Shown piece after piece: positions 1-10,139 of a stretch of DNA of 64,000 nt. A model generated the notes under the pieces. It was not told where the DNA came from. It was given only the letters and a program-made list of their open reading frames with translations, and did not search any database. This DNA comes from Malurus cyaneus samueli (Eukaryota; Chordata; Aves; Passeriformes; Maluridae): NCBI GenBank assembly GCA_009741485.1, contig CM019218.1:27399751-27463750 (forward strand), written 5' to 3'. Within the stretch, counting starts at the first letter, position 1. Each line of letters starts with the position of its first letter. The position numbers and the translations under genes were made by a program.

Positions 1-473
1 ACAAACATTATACAAATATATATTTATTATTTTATTTAAACAATAAATAGTTTTGCAAATGCAATACAGGCATATAACTTTAGAGGGTATATTATGATAA
101 TGATTAGACAAAAAAATGAAAATTAGAATACTTTACTGTACAGAATGAGAGTTGTAAAAATGGGTGTAGTAGAACACACAGTTTGAAGCAAAATTGAAGC
201 AATGATATTGCAGCTACAAAAAACTAACTAGCAAATGAAAGTTCAAGTGTTTACCAAATAATGGTATTGAGTATAATTTGCTTATTTCTGAGAAATGACT
301 GACATATATTCCCAAAGTGGGAGGGCTATTAACACACATTACTCGTGAATGAATATGAAATGCAGGTTGTAAATACCTGGACTGGGTACTTTGAGGACAT
401 TGGTAAGAAGCTGTTGGGGGGCATATCCCTTCAGACGCACGATGCGGAGACATTGAGGTCTCACAGTATTGTA
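1..473. other. AT-rich left flank, no gene seen
   Basis: This is low-GC unique sequence that ends sharply at the first base of the GC-rich array. I see no exon of the ODF3-like gene here, although downstream exons of that minus-strand gene would be expected to lie to the left. Reading frames that cross from the array into this flank are open for only a short distance and match no family I recognise. Confidence 0.6.
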
Positions 474-1484
474 GTCCTGTTAGCAGAAACCGTGGGATGA
501 AGAGTCGAGAGCAAACGAGGACGGCGGCGGCTTGATGCTGAAGAGGGGGCGCGAGCGGCCCTCTGGGCAAAGGGCGTTGCTGCCATGGCCCGGGCACCTT
601 GTTGGCCCGCGGCTGGCTTTGGTGCTGGGCGACCCTCCCTGTAAGCAGGGGCTGGGTCTTTGGTATAGTTGGCCTTGGGCCGTTGTGCTCCTTTGGCTGC
701 CTGGAGAGAAGGGGCAACCCTGTAAGGAGGGTGCGTGCCCCTGTCTCCACACCCGAGGGGGGAAACAGAGCTCTCCCGGCCCCCAGCCCTCCCTGTAAGC
801 AGGGCAGGGCTTTTCCCCAGCCCCAGCATTTTGCCCGCTGCTGGCCCCTGGGCAGCGTGACCCCCCCTACTCGGGGCGCGTCACTCCCTTTGTCCCTGTG
901 CCCCTTCCCGGAGCGCCTCAGCGCGCCGAGGCCCCTGAGTCCTCCGTGCAGGACGGGGGCGGCTGTGAGGCTTTCCTCTCCCGCTCTGCGCTCGGGATGG
1001 CTCCACAGCCACGTTGGCTGCACACAGCTTGCTCTCTCTCCTGGAACGCCGTTCCCCTCGCCACACACTCCCTCCGTCCCCTGTCTTGTGTGGTGCGAGC
1101 GTGGCACTTAGTTCTTCAGGTCTCCTTTAGAAATAGAGTCAGGTAGCTTAGGCTTCCCAGGAGGGAAGGAGGAGCTGTGTGTAGCCGCGGGGGCGTCCCC
1201 GAGAAACGCACGGGTGAGGAAGGCCTCCGGCCTTGCCCCTGCTCTGAGCGGACGGCGCGCAGCCGCTTAGCGGTAGCGTGGGCAGCGTGACCGGCCTGTA
1301 GCCAGGCCCTGGGTCTCTGCCTGCGCTGCATGGCTGCCAGTCCCTCCAGCGTGCCGGCCCTGTACTCGGGGCACGTGTCACGACTTTGCGGAGCCCTTTG
1401 TCCCCAGGAGCAGCCCCGGGTCTCCCTGTAAGCAGGGCCGGGAAGGCTGCTTTAGTCAGGTGACAGGAACGAGCCCTCCCTGGC

Positions 1485-1498
1485 CCTTTAGAGGGCGC
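1485..1498 (+). promoter_or_regulatory. CTCF-like core motif, one per array unit
   Basis: CCTTTAGAGGGCGC matches the published CTCF core CCASYAGRKGGCRS at 12 of 14 positions by eye. The same 14-mer is at 3413-3426, 5350-5363, 7284-7297 and 11125-11138; the unit 5 copy is altered. Binding is not shown by the sequence. Confidence 0.4.
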
Positions 1499-2142
1499 AG
1501 GTTGAGGAAGCGCCGTGCCGCAGGGCGCGGTGCCGCCTTTGGCGTGCTTTGGTGTGGTGGGACCTCCGTGCCGCTATGGCTGAGGAGGCTCCCGGGGCTC
1601 CTACAGATGTGTGTGTTGCTGTGCTGAGGCGTCGGCCGGAGCCCTGTGCTCTGTGCCTTTGTTGGGAGAGCTGGGCCGCGGGGGGCGGCCCCGTAAGTGG
1701 GGTTGCGTGCGCCCCCCGCCCCCGGCGGGCGGTTGGAGGGACCCCCTGTAAGTCAGGCGGGTATCCCTGGCTCCGGCCTTTTAGAGCGCGGGGCCGGGAG
1801 TTGTGGGGCCGGGCGTGTGCCCTCCCCGTCGTCGGGGCTGGGCTCCCGGCCCCTCGGCCTTAGGCCGTGAGCTCGAGTGCCGCAGTGTTGAGTCTCGTTC
1901 CTGTTGCCGTGGGGGAAGGCCGAGCTCTGTGGCTCCCTGGGTGCGACCGCCTGTAAGCAGGCTGAGGGTCTGGGAGCCTTTGTGCTCCCTGAGCTGGCAG
2001 CCTGCGATGTTTGAGCGCCCCGTTAGCGGGGAGCGCGCTGGAACCGGAGAGAAGGAGCCTCCGTAGGCCTTGGGGCCCAGAGCCGCCTTGTAAGTCGGGG
2101 CCAGTGCTCTGGAGTCCGGGCACTTTGCAGTCTAAGCAGTGG

Positions 2143-2170
2143 CTTGAGCTCCCTGTAAGCAGGGGTGCAG
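2143..2170. repeat. Stem-loop core of the ~70-bp sub-repeat (example)
   Basis: The core ccctgtaagcaggg folds as a 5-bp stem (CCCTG/CAGGG) with a TAAG loop. Further cores in unit 1 lie near 637, 718, 791, 1361, 1423, 1690, 1745, 1952, 2018 (as cccgTTAGcggg) and 2088 (cttgtaagtcgggg). The stem sequence often changes on both arms together (CCCTG/CAGGG, CCCCG/CGGGG, GCCTG/CAGGC), while the TAAG/TTAG/TAGC loop is kept. Confidence 0.75.
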
Positions 2171-2295
2171 CCTCTTTGGCCGCTGCTTTGCATGCCCAGC
2201 TTCATTTGCCCAGAGGGCCTGGCTCCCAGCACGGCGTGGGAGTGCGCCGGACGTCGCGATGGTGAGTCAAGCTGAGTGGGAGGCTTTTGTGGAGC

Positions 2296-2316
2296 GGGCG
2301 GGTGGGGGTCTGTGGG
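2296..2316 (+). other. G-quadruplex motif, one per array unit
   Basis: Four G-runs of at least three bases are separated by loops of 1, 1 and 5 bases. Equivalent sites lie at 4229-4249, 6164-6184, 8093-8113 and 10029-10049. The truncated unit 6 ends before this position. The motif is seen directly; folding is inferred. Confidence 0.7.
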
Positions 2317-2407
2317 CGGCAGCTCGAAGATGTCGGTGTGGGGCTGTTGGGTGGCGGTTCCCTTCGGGCGCGGAGGCGGACCTTTTCAGGGCCCTGAGTG
2401 TGTCGTC

Positions 2408-4341
2408 GTCCTGTTAGCAGAAACCGTGGGATGAAGAGTCGAGAGCAAACGAGGACGGCGGCGGCTTGATGCTGAAGAGGGGGCACGAGAGGCCCTCTGG
2501 GCAAAGGGCGTTGCTGCCATGGCCCGGGCACCTTGTTGGCCCGCGGCTGGCTTTGGCGCTGGGCGACCACCCTGTAAGCAGGGCTGGGTCTTTGCTACCG
2601 TTGGCCTTTGGCCGTGTGCTCCTTTGGCTGCCCGGAGACAAGCGGCAACCCTGTAAGGAGGGTGCGAGCCCCTGTCTCCACACCTGAGGGGGGAAATGGA
2701 GCTCTCCCGGCCCCCAGCCCACCCTGTAAGCAGGGCAGGGCTTTTTCCCCAGCCCCAGCAGTTTTCTGCCTGTTGCTGGCCCCTGGCCAGCGTGACCCCC
2801 CGTACTCGGGGCGCGTCACATCCTTTGTCCCCCTGCCACCCCTGGAGCGCCTCAGCGCGCCGAGGCCCCTGGTCTCCGCGACTGCAGGGCGGGTTGAGGC
2901 TTTCCTCTCCCGCTCTGCGCTCGGGATGGCTCCACAGCCACGTTGGCTGCACACAGCTTGCTCTCTCTCCTGGAACGCCGTTCCCCTCGCCACACACTCC
3001 CTCCGTCCCCTGTCTTGTGTGGTGCGAGCGTGGCACTTAGTTCTTCAGGTCTCCTTTAGAAATAGAGTCAGGTAGCTTAGGCTTCCCAGGAGGGAAGGAG
3101 GAGCTGTGTGTAGCCGCGGGGGCGTCCCCGAGAAACGCACGGGTGAGGAAGGCCTCCGGCCTTGCCCCTGCTCTGAGCGGACGGCGCGCAGCCGCTTAGC
3201 GGTAGCGTGGGCAGCGTGACCGGCCTGTAGCCAGGCCCTGGGTCTCTGCCTGCCTGCATGGCTGCCAGTCCCTCCAGCGTGCCGGCCCCGTACTTGGGGC
3301 ACGTGTCACGACTTTGCGGAGCCCTTTGTCCCCAGGAGCAGCCCCGGGTCTCCCTGTAAGCAGGGCCGGGAAGGCTGCTTTAGTCAGGTGACAGGAACGA
3401 GCCCTCCCTGGCCCTTTAGAGGGCGCAGGTTGAGGAAGCGCCGTGCCGCAGGGCGCGGTGCCGCCTTTGGCGTGCTTTGGTGTGGTGGGACCTCCGTGCC
3501 GCTATGGCTGAGGAGGCTCCCGGGGCTCCTACAGATGTGTGTGTTGCTGTGCTGAGGCGTCGGCCGGAGCCCTGTGCTCTGTGCCTTTGTTGGGAGAGCT
3601 GGGCCGCGGGGGGCGGCCCCGTAAGTGGGGTTGCGTGCGCCCCCCGCCCCCGGCGGGCGGTTGGAGGGACCCCCTGTAGTCAGGCGGGTATCCCTGGCTC
3701 CGGCCTTTCAGAGGCGTGGGGCCGGGAGTCATGGGGCCGGGCGTGTGCCCTCCCTCGTCCTCGGGGCTGGGCTCCCGGCCCCTCGGCCTTAGGCCGTGAG
3801 CTCGAGTGCCGCAGTGTTGAGTCTCGTTCCTGTTGCCGTGGGGGAAGGCCGAGCTCTGTGGCTCCCTGGGTGTTGACCAGCCTGTAAGCAGGCTGAGGGT
3901 CTGGGAGCCTTTGTGCTCCCTGAGCTGGCAGCCTGCGATGTTTGAGCGCCCCGTTAGCGGGGAGCGCGCTGGAACCGGAGAGAAGGAGCCTCCGTAGGCC
4001 TTGGGGCCCAGGGCCGCCCTGTAAGTCGGGGCCAGTGCTCTGGAGTCCCGGGCACTTTGCAGTCCAGGCAGTGGCTTGAGCTCCCTGTAAGCAGGGGTGC
4101 AGCCTCTTTGGCCGCTGCTTTGCATGCCCAGCTTCATTTGCCCAGAGGGCCTGGCTCCCAGCCCGTCGCGGGACGGCGCCGGACGCCGCAACGGTGAGTG
4201 AAGCTGACGTGGGAGGCTTTTGTGGAGCGGGCGGGTGGGGGTCTGTGGGCGGCAGCTCGAAGACGTCGGTGTGGGGCTCTTGGGTGGCGGTTCCCTTCGG
4301 GCGCGGGAGGCGGACCTTTTCAGGGCCCTGAGTGTGTCGTC
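2408..4341. repeat. Array unit 2 (1934 bp)
   Basis: This is a full copy with the B-type left half: gcacgagaggccc near 2485, ccaccctgtaagcagggctggg near 2568, and a different sequence around 2870-2900. Its right half resembles unit 1. It shares the ggagtcatgggg variant near 3727 with unit 6. Confidence 0.95.
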
Positions 4342-6276
4342 GTCCTGTTAGCAGAAACCGTGGGATGAAGAGTCGAGAGCAAACGAGGACGGCGGCGGCT
4401 TGATGCTGAAGAGGGGGCGCGAGCGGCCCTCTGGGCAAAGGGCGTTGCTGCCATGGCCCGGGCACCTTGTTGGCCCGCGGCTGGCTTTGGTGCTGGGCGA
4501 CCCTCCCTGTAAGCAGGGGCTGGGTCTTTGGTATAGTTGGCCTTGGGCCGTTGTGCTCCTTTGGCTGCCTGGAGAGAAGGGGCAACCCTGTAAGGAGGGT
4601 GCGTGCCCCTGTCTCCACACCCGAGGGGGGAAACAGAGCTCTCCCGGCCCCCAGCCCTCCCTGTAAGCAGGGCAGGGCTTTTCCCCAGCCCCAGCATTTT
4701 CTGCCCGCTGCTGGCCCCTGGGCAGCGTGACCCCCCGTACTCGGGGCGCGTCACTCCCTTTGTCCCTGTGCCCCTTCCCGGAGCGCCTCAGCGCGCCGAG
4801 GCCCCTGAGTCCTCCGTGCAGGGCGGGGGCGGCTGTGAGGCTTTCCTCTCCCGCTCTGCGCTCGGGATGGCTCCACAGCCACGTTGGCTGCACACAGCTT
4901 GCTCTCTCTCCTGGAACGCCGTTCCCCTCGCCACACACTCCCTCCGTCCCCTGTCTTGTGTGGTGCGAGCGTGGCACTTAGTTCTTCAGGTCTCCTTTAG
5001 AAATAGAGTCAGGTAGCTTAGGCTTCCCAGGAGGGAAGAGGAGCTGTGTGTAGCCGCGGGGGCGTCCCCGAGAAACGCACGGGTGGGAAGCCTCCGGCCT
5101 TGCCCCTGCTCTGAGCGGACGGCGCGCAGCCGCTTAGCGGTAGCGTGGGCAGCGTGACCGGCCTGTAGCCAGGCCCTGGGTCTCTGCCTGCGCTGCATGG
5201 CTGCCAGTCCCTCCAGCGTGCCGGCCCTGTACTCGGGGCACGTGTCACGACTTTGCGGAGCCCTTTGTCCCCAGGAGCAGCCCCGGGCTCCCTGTAAGCA
5301 GGGCGGGGAAGGCTGCTTAGTCAGGTGACAGGAACGAGCCCTCCCTGGCCCTTTAGAGGGCGCAGGTTGAGGAAGCGCCGTGCCGCAGGGCGCGGTGCCG
5401 CCTTTGGCGTGCTTTGGTGTGGTGGGACCTCCGTGCCGCTATGGCTGAGGAGGCTCCCGGGGCTCCTACAGATGTGTGTGTTGCTGTGCTGAGGCGTCGG
5501 CCGGAGCCCTGTGCTCTGTGCCTTTGTTGGGAGAGCTGGGCCGCGGGGGGCGGCCCCTAAGTGGGGTTGCGTGCGCCCCCGCCCCCGGCGGGCGGTTGGA
5601 GGGACCCCCTGTAGTCAGGCGGGTGTATCCCTGGCCCCGGCCTTTTAGAGGCGCGGGGCCGGGAGTTGTGGGGCCGGGCGTGTGCCCTCCCCGTCGTCGG
5701 GGCTGGGCTCCCGGCCCCTCGGCCTTAGGCCGTGAGCTCGAGTGGCAGTTGTTGAGTCTCGTTCCTGTTGCGTGGGGGAAGGCCGAGCTCCGTGGCTCCC
5801 CGGGTGTCGACCGGCCTGTAAGCAGGCTCTGGGTCTGGGAGCCTTTGTGCTCCCTTAGCTGGCAGCCTGCGATGTTTGAGCGCCCCGTTAGCGGGGAGCG
5901 CGCTGGAACCGGAGAGAAGGAGCCCTCCGGAGGCCTCGGGGACCAGGGCCGCCCTGTAAGTCTGGGCCAGTGCTCTGCAGTTCCGGGCCCTTTGCAGTCC
6001 AGGCAGCGGCCTGAGCCCCCTGTAAGCAGGGTTGCAGCCTCTTTGGCCGCTGCTTTGCATGCCCAGCTTCATTTGCCCAGAGGGCCCGGCTCCCAGCCCG
6101 TCGCGGGACGGCGCCGGACGCCGCAACGGTGAGTGAAGCTGACGTGGGAGGCTTTTGTGGAGCGGGCGGGTGGGGGTCTGTGGGCGGCAGCTCGAAGATG
6201 TCGGTGTGGGGCTCTTGGGTGGCGGTTCCCTTCGGGCGCGGGAGGCGGACCTTTTCAGGGCCCTGAGTGTGTCGTC
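4342..6276. repeat. Array unit 3 (1935 bp)
   Basis: This is a full A-type copy. Its right half carries the second variant set (ctctgggtctggg near 5826, ctccggaggcctcgggg near 5932) that is shared with units 4, 5 and partly 6. Short private deletions are visible, for example at 5036 and 5086 and in the ggcccctaagtgggg core near 5555. Confidence 0.95.
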
Positions 6277-8204
6277 GTCCTGTTAGCAGAAACCGTGGGA
6301 TGAAGAGTCGAGAGCAAACGAGGACGGCGGCGGCTTGATGCTGAAGAGGGGGCGCGAGCGGCCCTCTGGGCAAAGGGCGTTGCTGCCATGGCCCGGGCAC
6401 CTTGTTGGCCCGCGGCTGGCTTTGGTGCTGGGCGACCCTCCCTGTAAGCAGGGGCTGGGTCTTTGGTATAGTTGGCCTTGGGCCGTTGTGCTCCTTTGGC
6501 TGCCTGGAGAGAAGGGGCAACCCTGTAAGGAGGGTGCGTGCCCCTGTCTCCAACCGAGGGGGGAAAGAGCTCTCCCGGCCCCCAGCCCTCCCTGTAAGCA
6601 GGGCAGGGCTTTTCCCCAGCCCCAGCATTTTCTGCCCGCTGCTGGCCCCTGGGCAGCGTGACCCCCCGTACTCGGGGCGCGTCACTCCCTTTGTCCCTGT
6701 GCCCCTTCCCGGAGCGCCTCAGCGCGCCGAGGCCCCTGAGTCCTCCGTGCAGGACGGGGGCGGCTGTGAGGCTTTCCTCTCCCGCTCTGCGCTCGGGATG
6801 GCTCCACAGCCACGTTGGCTGCACACAGCTTGCTCTCTCTCCTGGAACGCCGTTCCCCTCGCCACACACTCCCTCCGTCCCCTGTCTTGTGTGGTGCGAG
6901 CGTGGCACTTAGTTCTTCAGGTCTCCTTTAGAAATAGAGTCAGGTAGCTTAGGCTTCCCAGGAGGGAAGGAGGAGCTGTGTGTAGCCGCGGGGGCGTCCC
7001 CGAGAAACGCACGGGTGAGGAAGGCCTCCGGCCTTGGCCCTGCTCTGAGCGGACGGCGCGCAGCCGCTTAGCGGTAGCGTGGGCAGCGTGACCGGCCTGT
7101 AGCCAGGCCCTGGGTCTCTGCCTGCGCTGCATGGCTGCCAGTCCCTCCAGCGTGCCGGCCCTGTACTCGGGGCACGTGGCACGAGTTTGCGGAGCCCTTT
7201 GTCCCCACGAGCAGCCCCGGGTCCCTGTAAGCAGGGCCGGGAAGGCTGCTTTAGTCAGGTGACAGGAACGAGCCCTCCCTGGCCCTTTAGAGGGCGCAGG
7301 TTGAGGAAGCGCCGTGCCGCAGGGCGCGGTGCCGCCTTTGGCGTGCTTTGGTGTGGTGGGACCTCCGTGCCGCTATGGCTGAGGAGGCTCCCGGGGCTCC
7401 TACAGATGTGTGTGTGCTGCGCTGAGGCGTCGGCCAGCCCTGTGCTCTGTGCCTTTGTTGGGGGAGCCGGGCTGCGGGGGACGGCCCTGTAAGTGGGGTT
7501 GCGTGGCCCCCCCCCCGGCGGGCGGTTGGAGGGACCCCCTGTAAGTCAGGCGGGTATCCCTGGCCCCGGCCTTTTAGAGGCGCGGGGCCAGGAGTCCTGG
7601 GGCCGGGCGTGTGCCCTCCCCGTCGTCGGGGCTGGGCTCCCGGCCCCTCGGCCTTAGGCCGTGAGCTCGAGTGCCGCAGTGTTGAGTCTCGTTCCTGTTG
7701 CCGTGGGGGAAGGCCGAGCTCTGTGGCTCCCCGGGTGTCGACCGGCCTGTAAGCAGGCTCTGGGTCTGGGAGCCTTTGTGCTCCCTTAGCTGGCAGCCTG
7801 CGATGTTTGAGCGCCCCGTTAGCGGGGAGCGCGCTGGAACCGGAGAGAAGGAGCCCTCCGGAGGCCTCGGGGACCAGGGCCGCCCTGTAAGTCAGGGCCA
7901 GTGCTCTGCAGTTCCGGGCCTTTGCAGTTCAGGCAGCGGCCTGAGCCCCTGTAAGCAGGGGTGCAGCCTCTTTGGCCGCTGCTTTGCATGCCCAGCTTCA
8001 TTTGCCCAGAGGGCCCGGCTCCCAGCCCGTCGCGGGACGGCGCCGGACGCCGCAACGGTGAGTGAAGCTGACGTGGGAGGCTTTTGTGGAGCGGGCGGGT
8101 GGGGGTCTGTGGGCGGCAGCTCGAAGAGTCGGTGTGGGGCTCTTGGGTGGCGGTTCCCTTCGGGCGCGGGAGGCGGACCTTTTCAGGGCCCTGAGTGTGT
8201 CGTC
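6277..8204. repeat. Array unit 4 (1928 bp)
   Basis: This is a full A-type copy and the shortest complete unit. It shares two private-looking variants with unit 6: gccttggccctgctc near 7032 and cacgtggcacga near 7175. This suggests exchange between non-adjacent copies. Confidence 0.95.
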
Positions 8205-10139
8205 GTCCTGTTAGCAGAAACCGTGGGATGAAGAGTCGAGAGCAAACGAGGACGGCGGCGGCTTGATGCTGAAGAGGGGGCGCGAGCGGCCCTCTGGGCA
8301 AAGGGCGTTGCTGCCATGGCCCGGGCACCTTGTTGGCCCGCGGCTGGCTTTGGTGCTGGGCGACCCTCCCTGTAAGCAGGGGCTGGGTCTTTGGTATAGT
8401 TGGCCTTGGGCCGTTGTGCTCCTTTGGCTGCCTGGAGAGAAGGGGCAACCCTGTAAGGAGGGTGCGTGCCCCTGTCTCCACACCCGAGGGGGGAAACAGA
8501 GCTCTCCCGGCCCCCAGCCCTCCCTGTAAGCAGGGCAGGGCTTTTCCCCAGCCCCAGCAGCTTTCTGCCTGTTGCTGGCCCCTGGGCAGCGTGACCCCCG
8601 TACTCGGGGCGCGTCACTCCCTTTGTCCCTGTGCCCCTTCCCGGAGCGCCTCAGCGCGCCGAGGCCCCTGAGTCCTCCGTGCAGGACGGGGGCGGCTGTG
8701 AGGCTTTCCTCTCCCGCTCTGCGCTCGGGATGGCTCCACAGCCACGTTGGCTGCACACAGCTTGCTCTCTCTCCTGGAACGCCGTTCCCCTCGCCACACA
8801 CTCCCTCCGTCCCCTGTCTTGTGTGGTGCGAGCGTGGCACTTAGTTCTTCAGGTCTCCTTTAGAAATAGAGTCAGGTAGCTTAGGCTTCCCAGGAGGGAA
8901 GGAGGAGCTGTGTGTAGCCGCGGGGGCGTCCCCGAGAAACGCACGGGTGAGGAAGGCCTCCGGCCTTGCCCCTGCTCTGAGCGGACGGCGCGCAGCCGCT
9001 TAGCGGTAGCTGGGCAGCGTGACCGGCCGTAGCCAGGCCTGGGTCTCTGCCTGCTGCATGGCTGCCGTCCCTCTCAGCGTGCCGGCCCTGTACTCGGGGC
9101 ACGTGTCACGACTTTGCGGAGCCCTTTGTCCCCAGGAGCAGCCCCGGGTCTCCCTGTAAGCAGGGCCGGGAAGGCTGCTTTAGTCAGGTGACAGGAACGA
9201 GCGCCTCCTGGCCCTTCTAAGGGCGCAGGTGAGGAAGGGCCGTGCCGCAGGGCGCGGTGCCGCCTTTGGCGTGCTTTGGTGTGGTGGGACCTCCGTGCCG
9301 CTATGGCTGAGGAGGCTCCCGGGGCTCCTACAGATGTGTGTGTTGCTGTGCTGAGGCGTCGGCCGGAGCCCTGTGCTCTGTGCCTTTGTTGGGAGAGCTG
9401 GGCCGCGGGGGGCGGCCCCGTAAGTGGGGTTGCGTGCGCCCCCCGCCCCCGGCGGGCGGTTGGAGGGACCCCCTGTAGTCAGGCGGGTGTATCCCTGGCC
9501 CCGGCCTTTTAGAGGCGCGGGGCCGGGAGTTGTGGGGCCGGGCGTGTGCCCTCCCCGTCGTCGGGGCTGGGCTCCCGGCCCCTCGGCCTTAGGCCGTGAG
9601 CTCGAGTGCCGCAGTGTTGAGTCTCGTTCCTGTTGCCGTGGGGGAAGGCCGAGCTCTGTGGCTCCCCGGGTGCCGACCGGCCTGTAAGCAGGCTCTGGGT
9701 CTGGGAGCCTTTGTGCTCCCTTAGCTGGCAGCCTGCGATGTTTGAGCGCCCCGTTAGCGGGGAGCGCGCTGGAACCGGAGAGAAGGAGCCCTCCGGAGGC
9801 CTCGGGGACCAGGGCCGCCTTGTAAGTCTGGGCCAGTGCTCTGCAGTTCCGGGCCCTTTGCAGTCCAGGCAGCGGCCTGAGCCCCCTGTAAGCAGGGTTG
9901 CAGCCTCTTTGGCCGCTGCTTTGCATGCCCAGCTTCATTTGCCCAGAGGGCCCGGCTCCAGCCCGTCGCGGGACGGCGCCGGACGCCGCAACGGTGAGTG
10001 AAGCTGACGTGGGAGGCTTTTGTGGAGCGGGCGGGTGGGGGTCTGTGGGCGGCAGCTCGAAGACTCGGTGTGGGGCTGTTGGGTGGCGGTTCCCTTCGGG
10101 CGCGGAGGCGGACCTTTTCAGGGCCCTGAGTGTGTCGTC
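8205..10139. repeat. Array unit 5 (1935 bp)
   Basis: This is a full A-type copy. A cluster of single-base losses and changes at about 9005-9080 and 9200-9240 alters motifs that are invariant elsewhere, including the CTCF-like core (gcccttctaagggcgc in place of gccctttagagggcgc). Confidence 0.95.

Larger units (their letters stand above)
474..2407. repeat. Array unit 1 (1934 bp)
   Basis: This is the first full copy, and its left edge is the junction with AT-rich DNA. It carries the A-type marker (gggggcgcgagcggccc) near its start. In its right half it carries the variants shared only with unit 2, such as ctgagggtctggg near 1964 and ctccgtaggcc near 2060. It is the only copy with ATG directly before the GTGAGT donor-like site at 2262; most other copies have ACG there. 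Confidence 0.95.

Noticed and set aside
214..1107. 297-codon minus-strand reading frame
   Set aside because: It spans array and flank and has no recognised domain. Equivalent frames differ in length among copies, so it reflects GC-rich repeat composition.
3680..4618. 312-codon minus-strand frame in the array
   Set aside because: It crosses the boundary between units 2 and 3 and is not kept in the same form in other units. Its repeated LLTG/CLQG/PAYR peptides come from the hairpin core.
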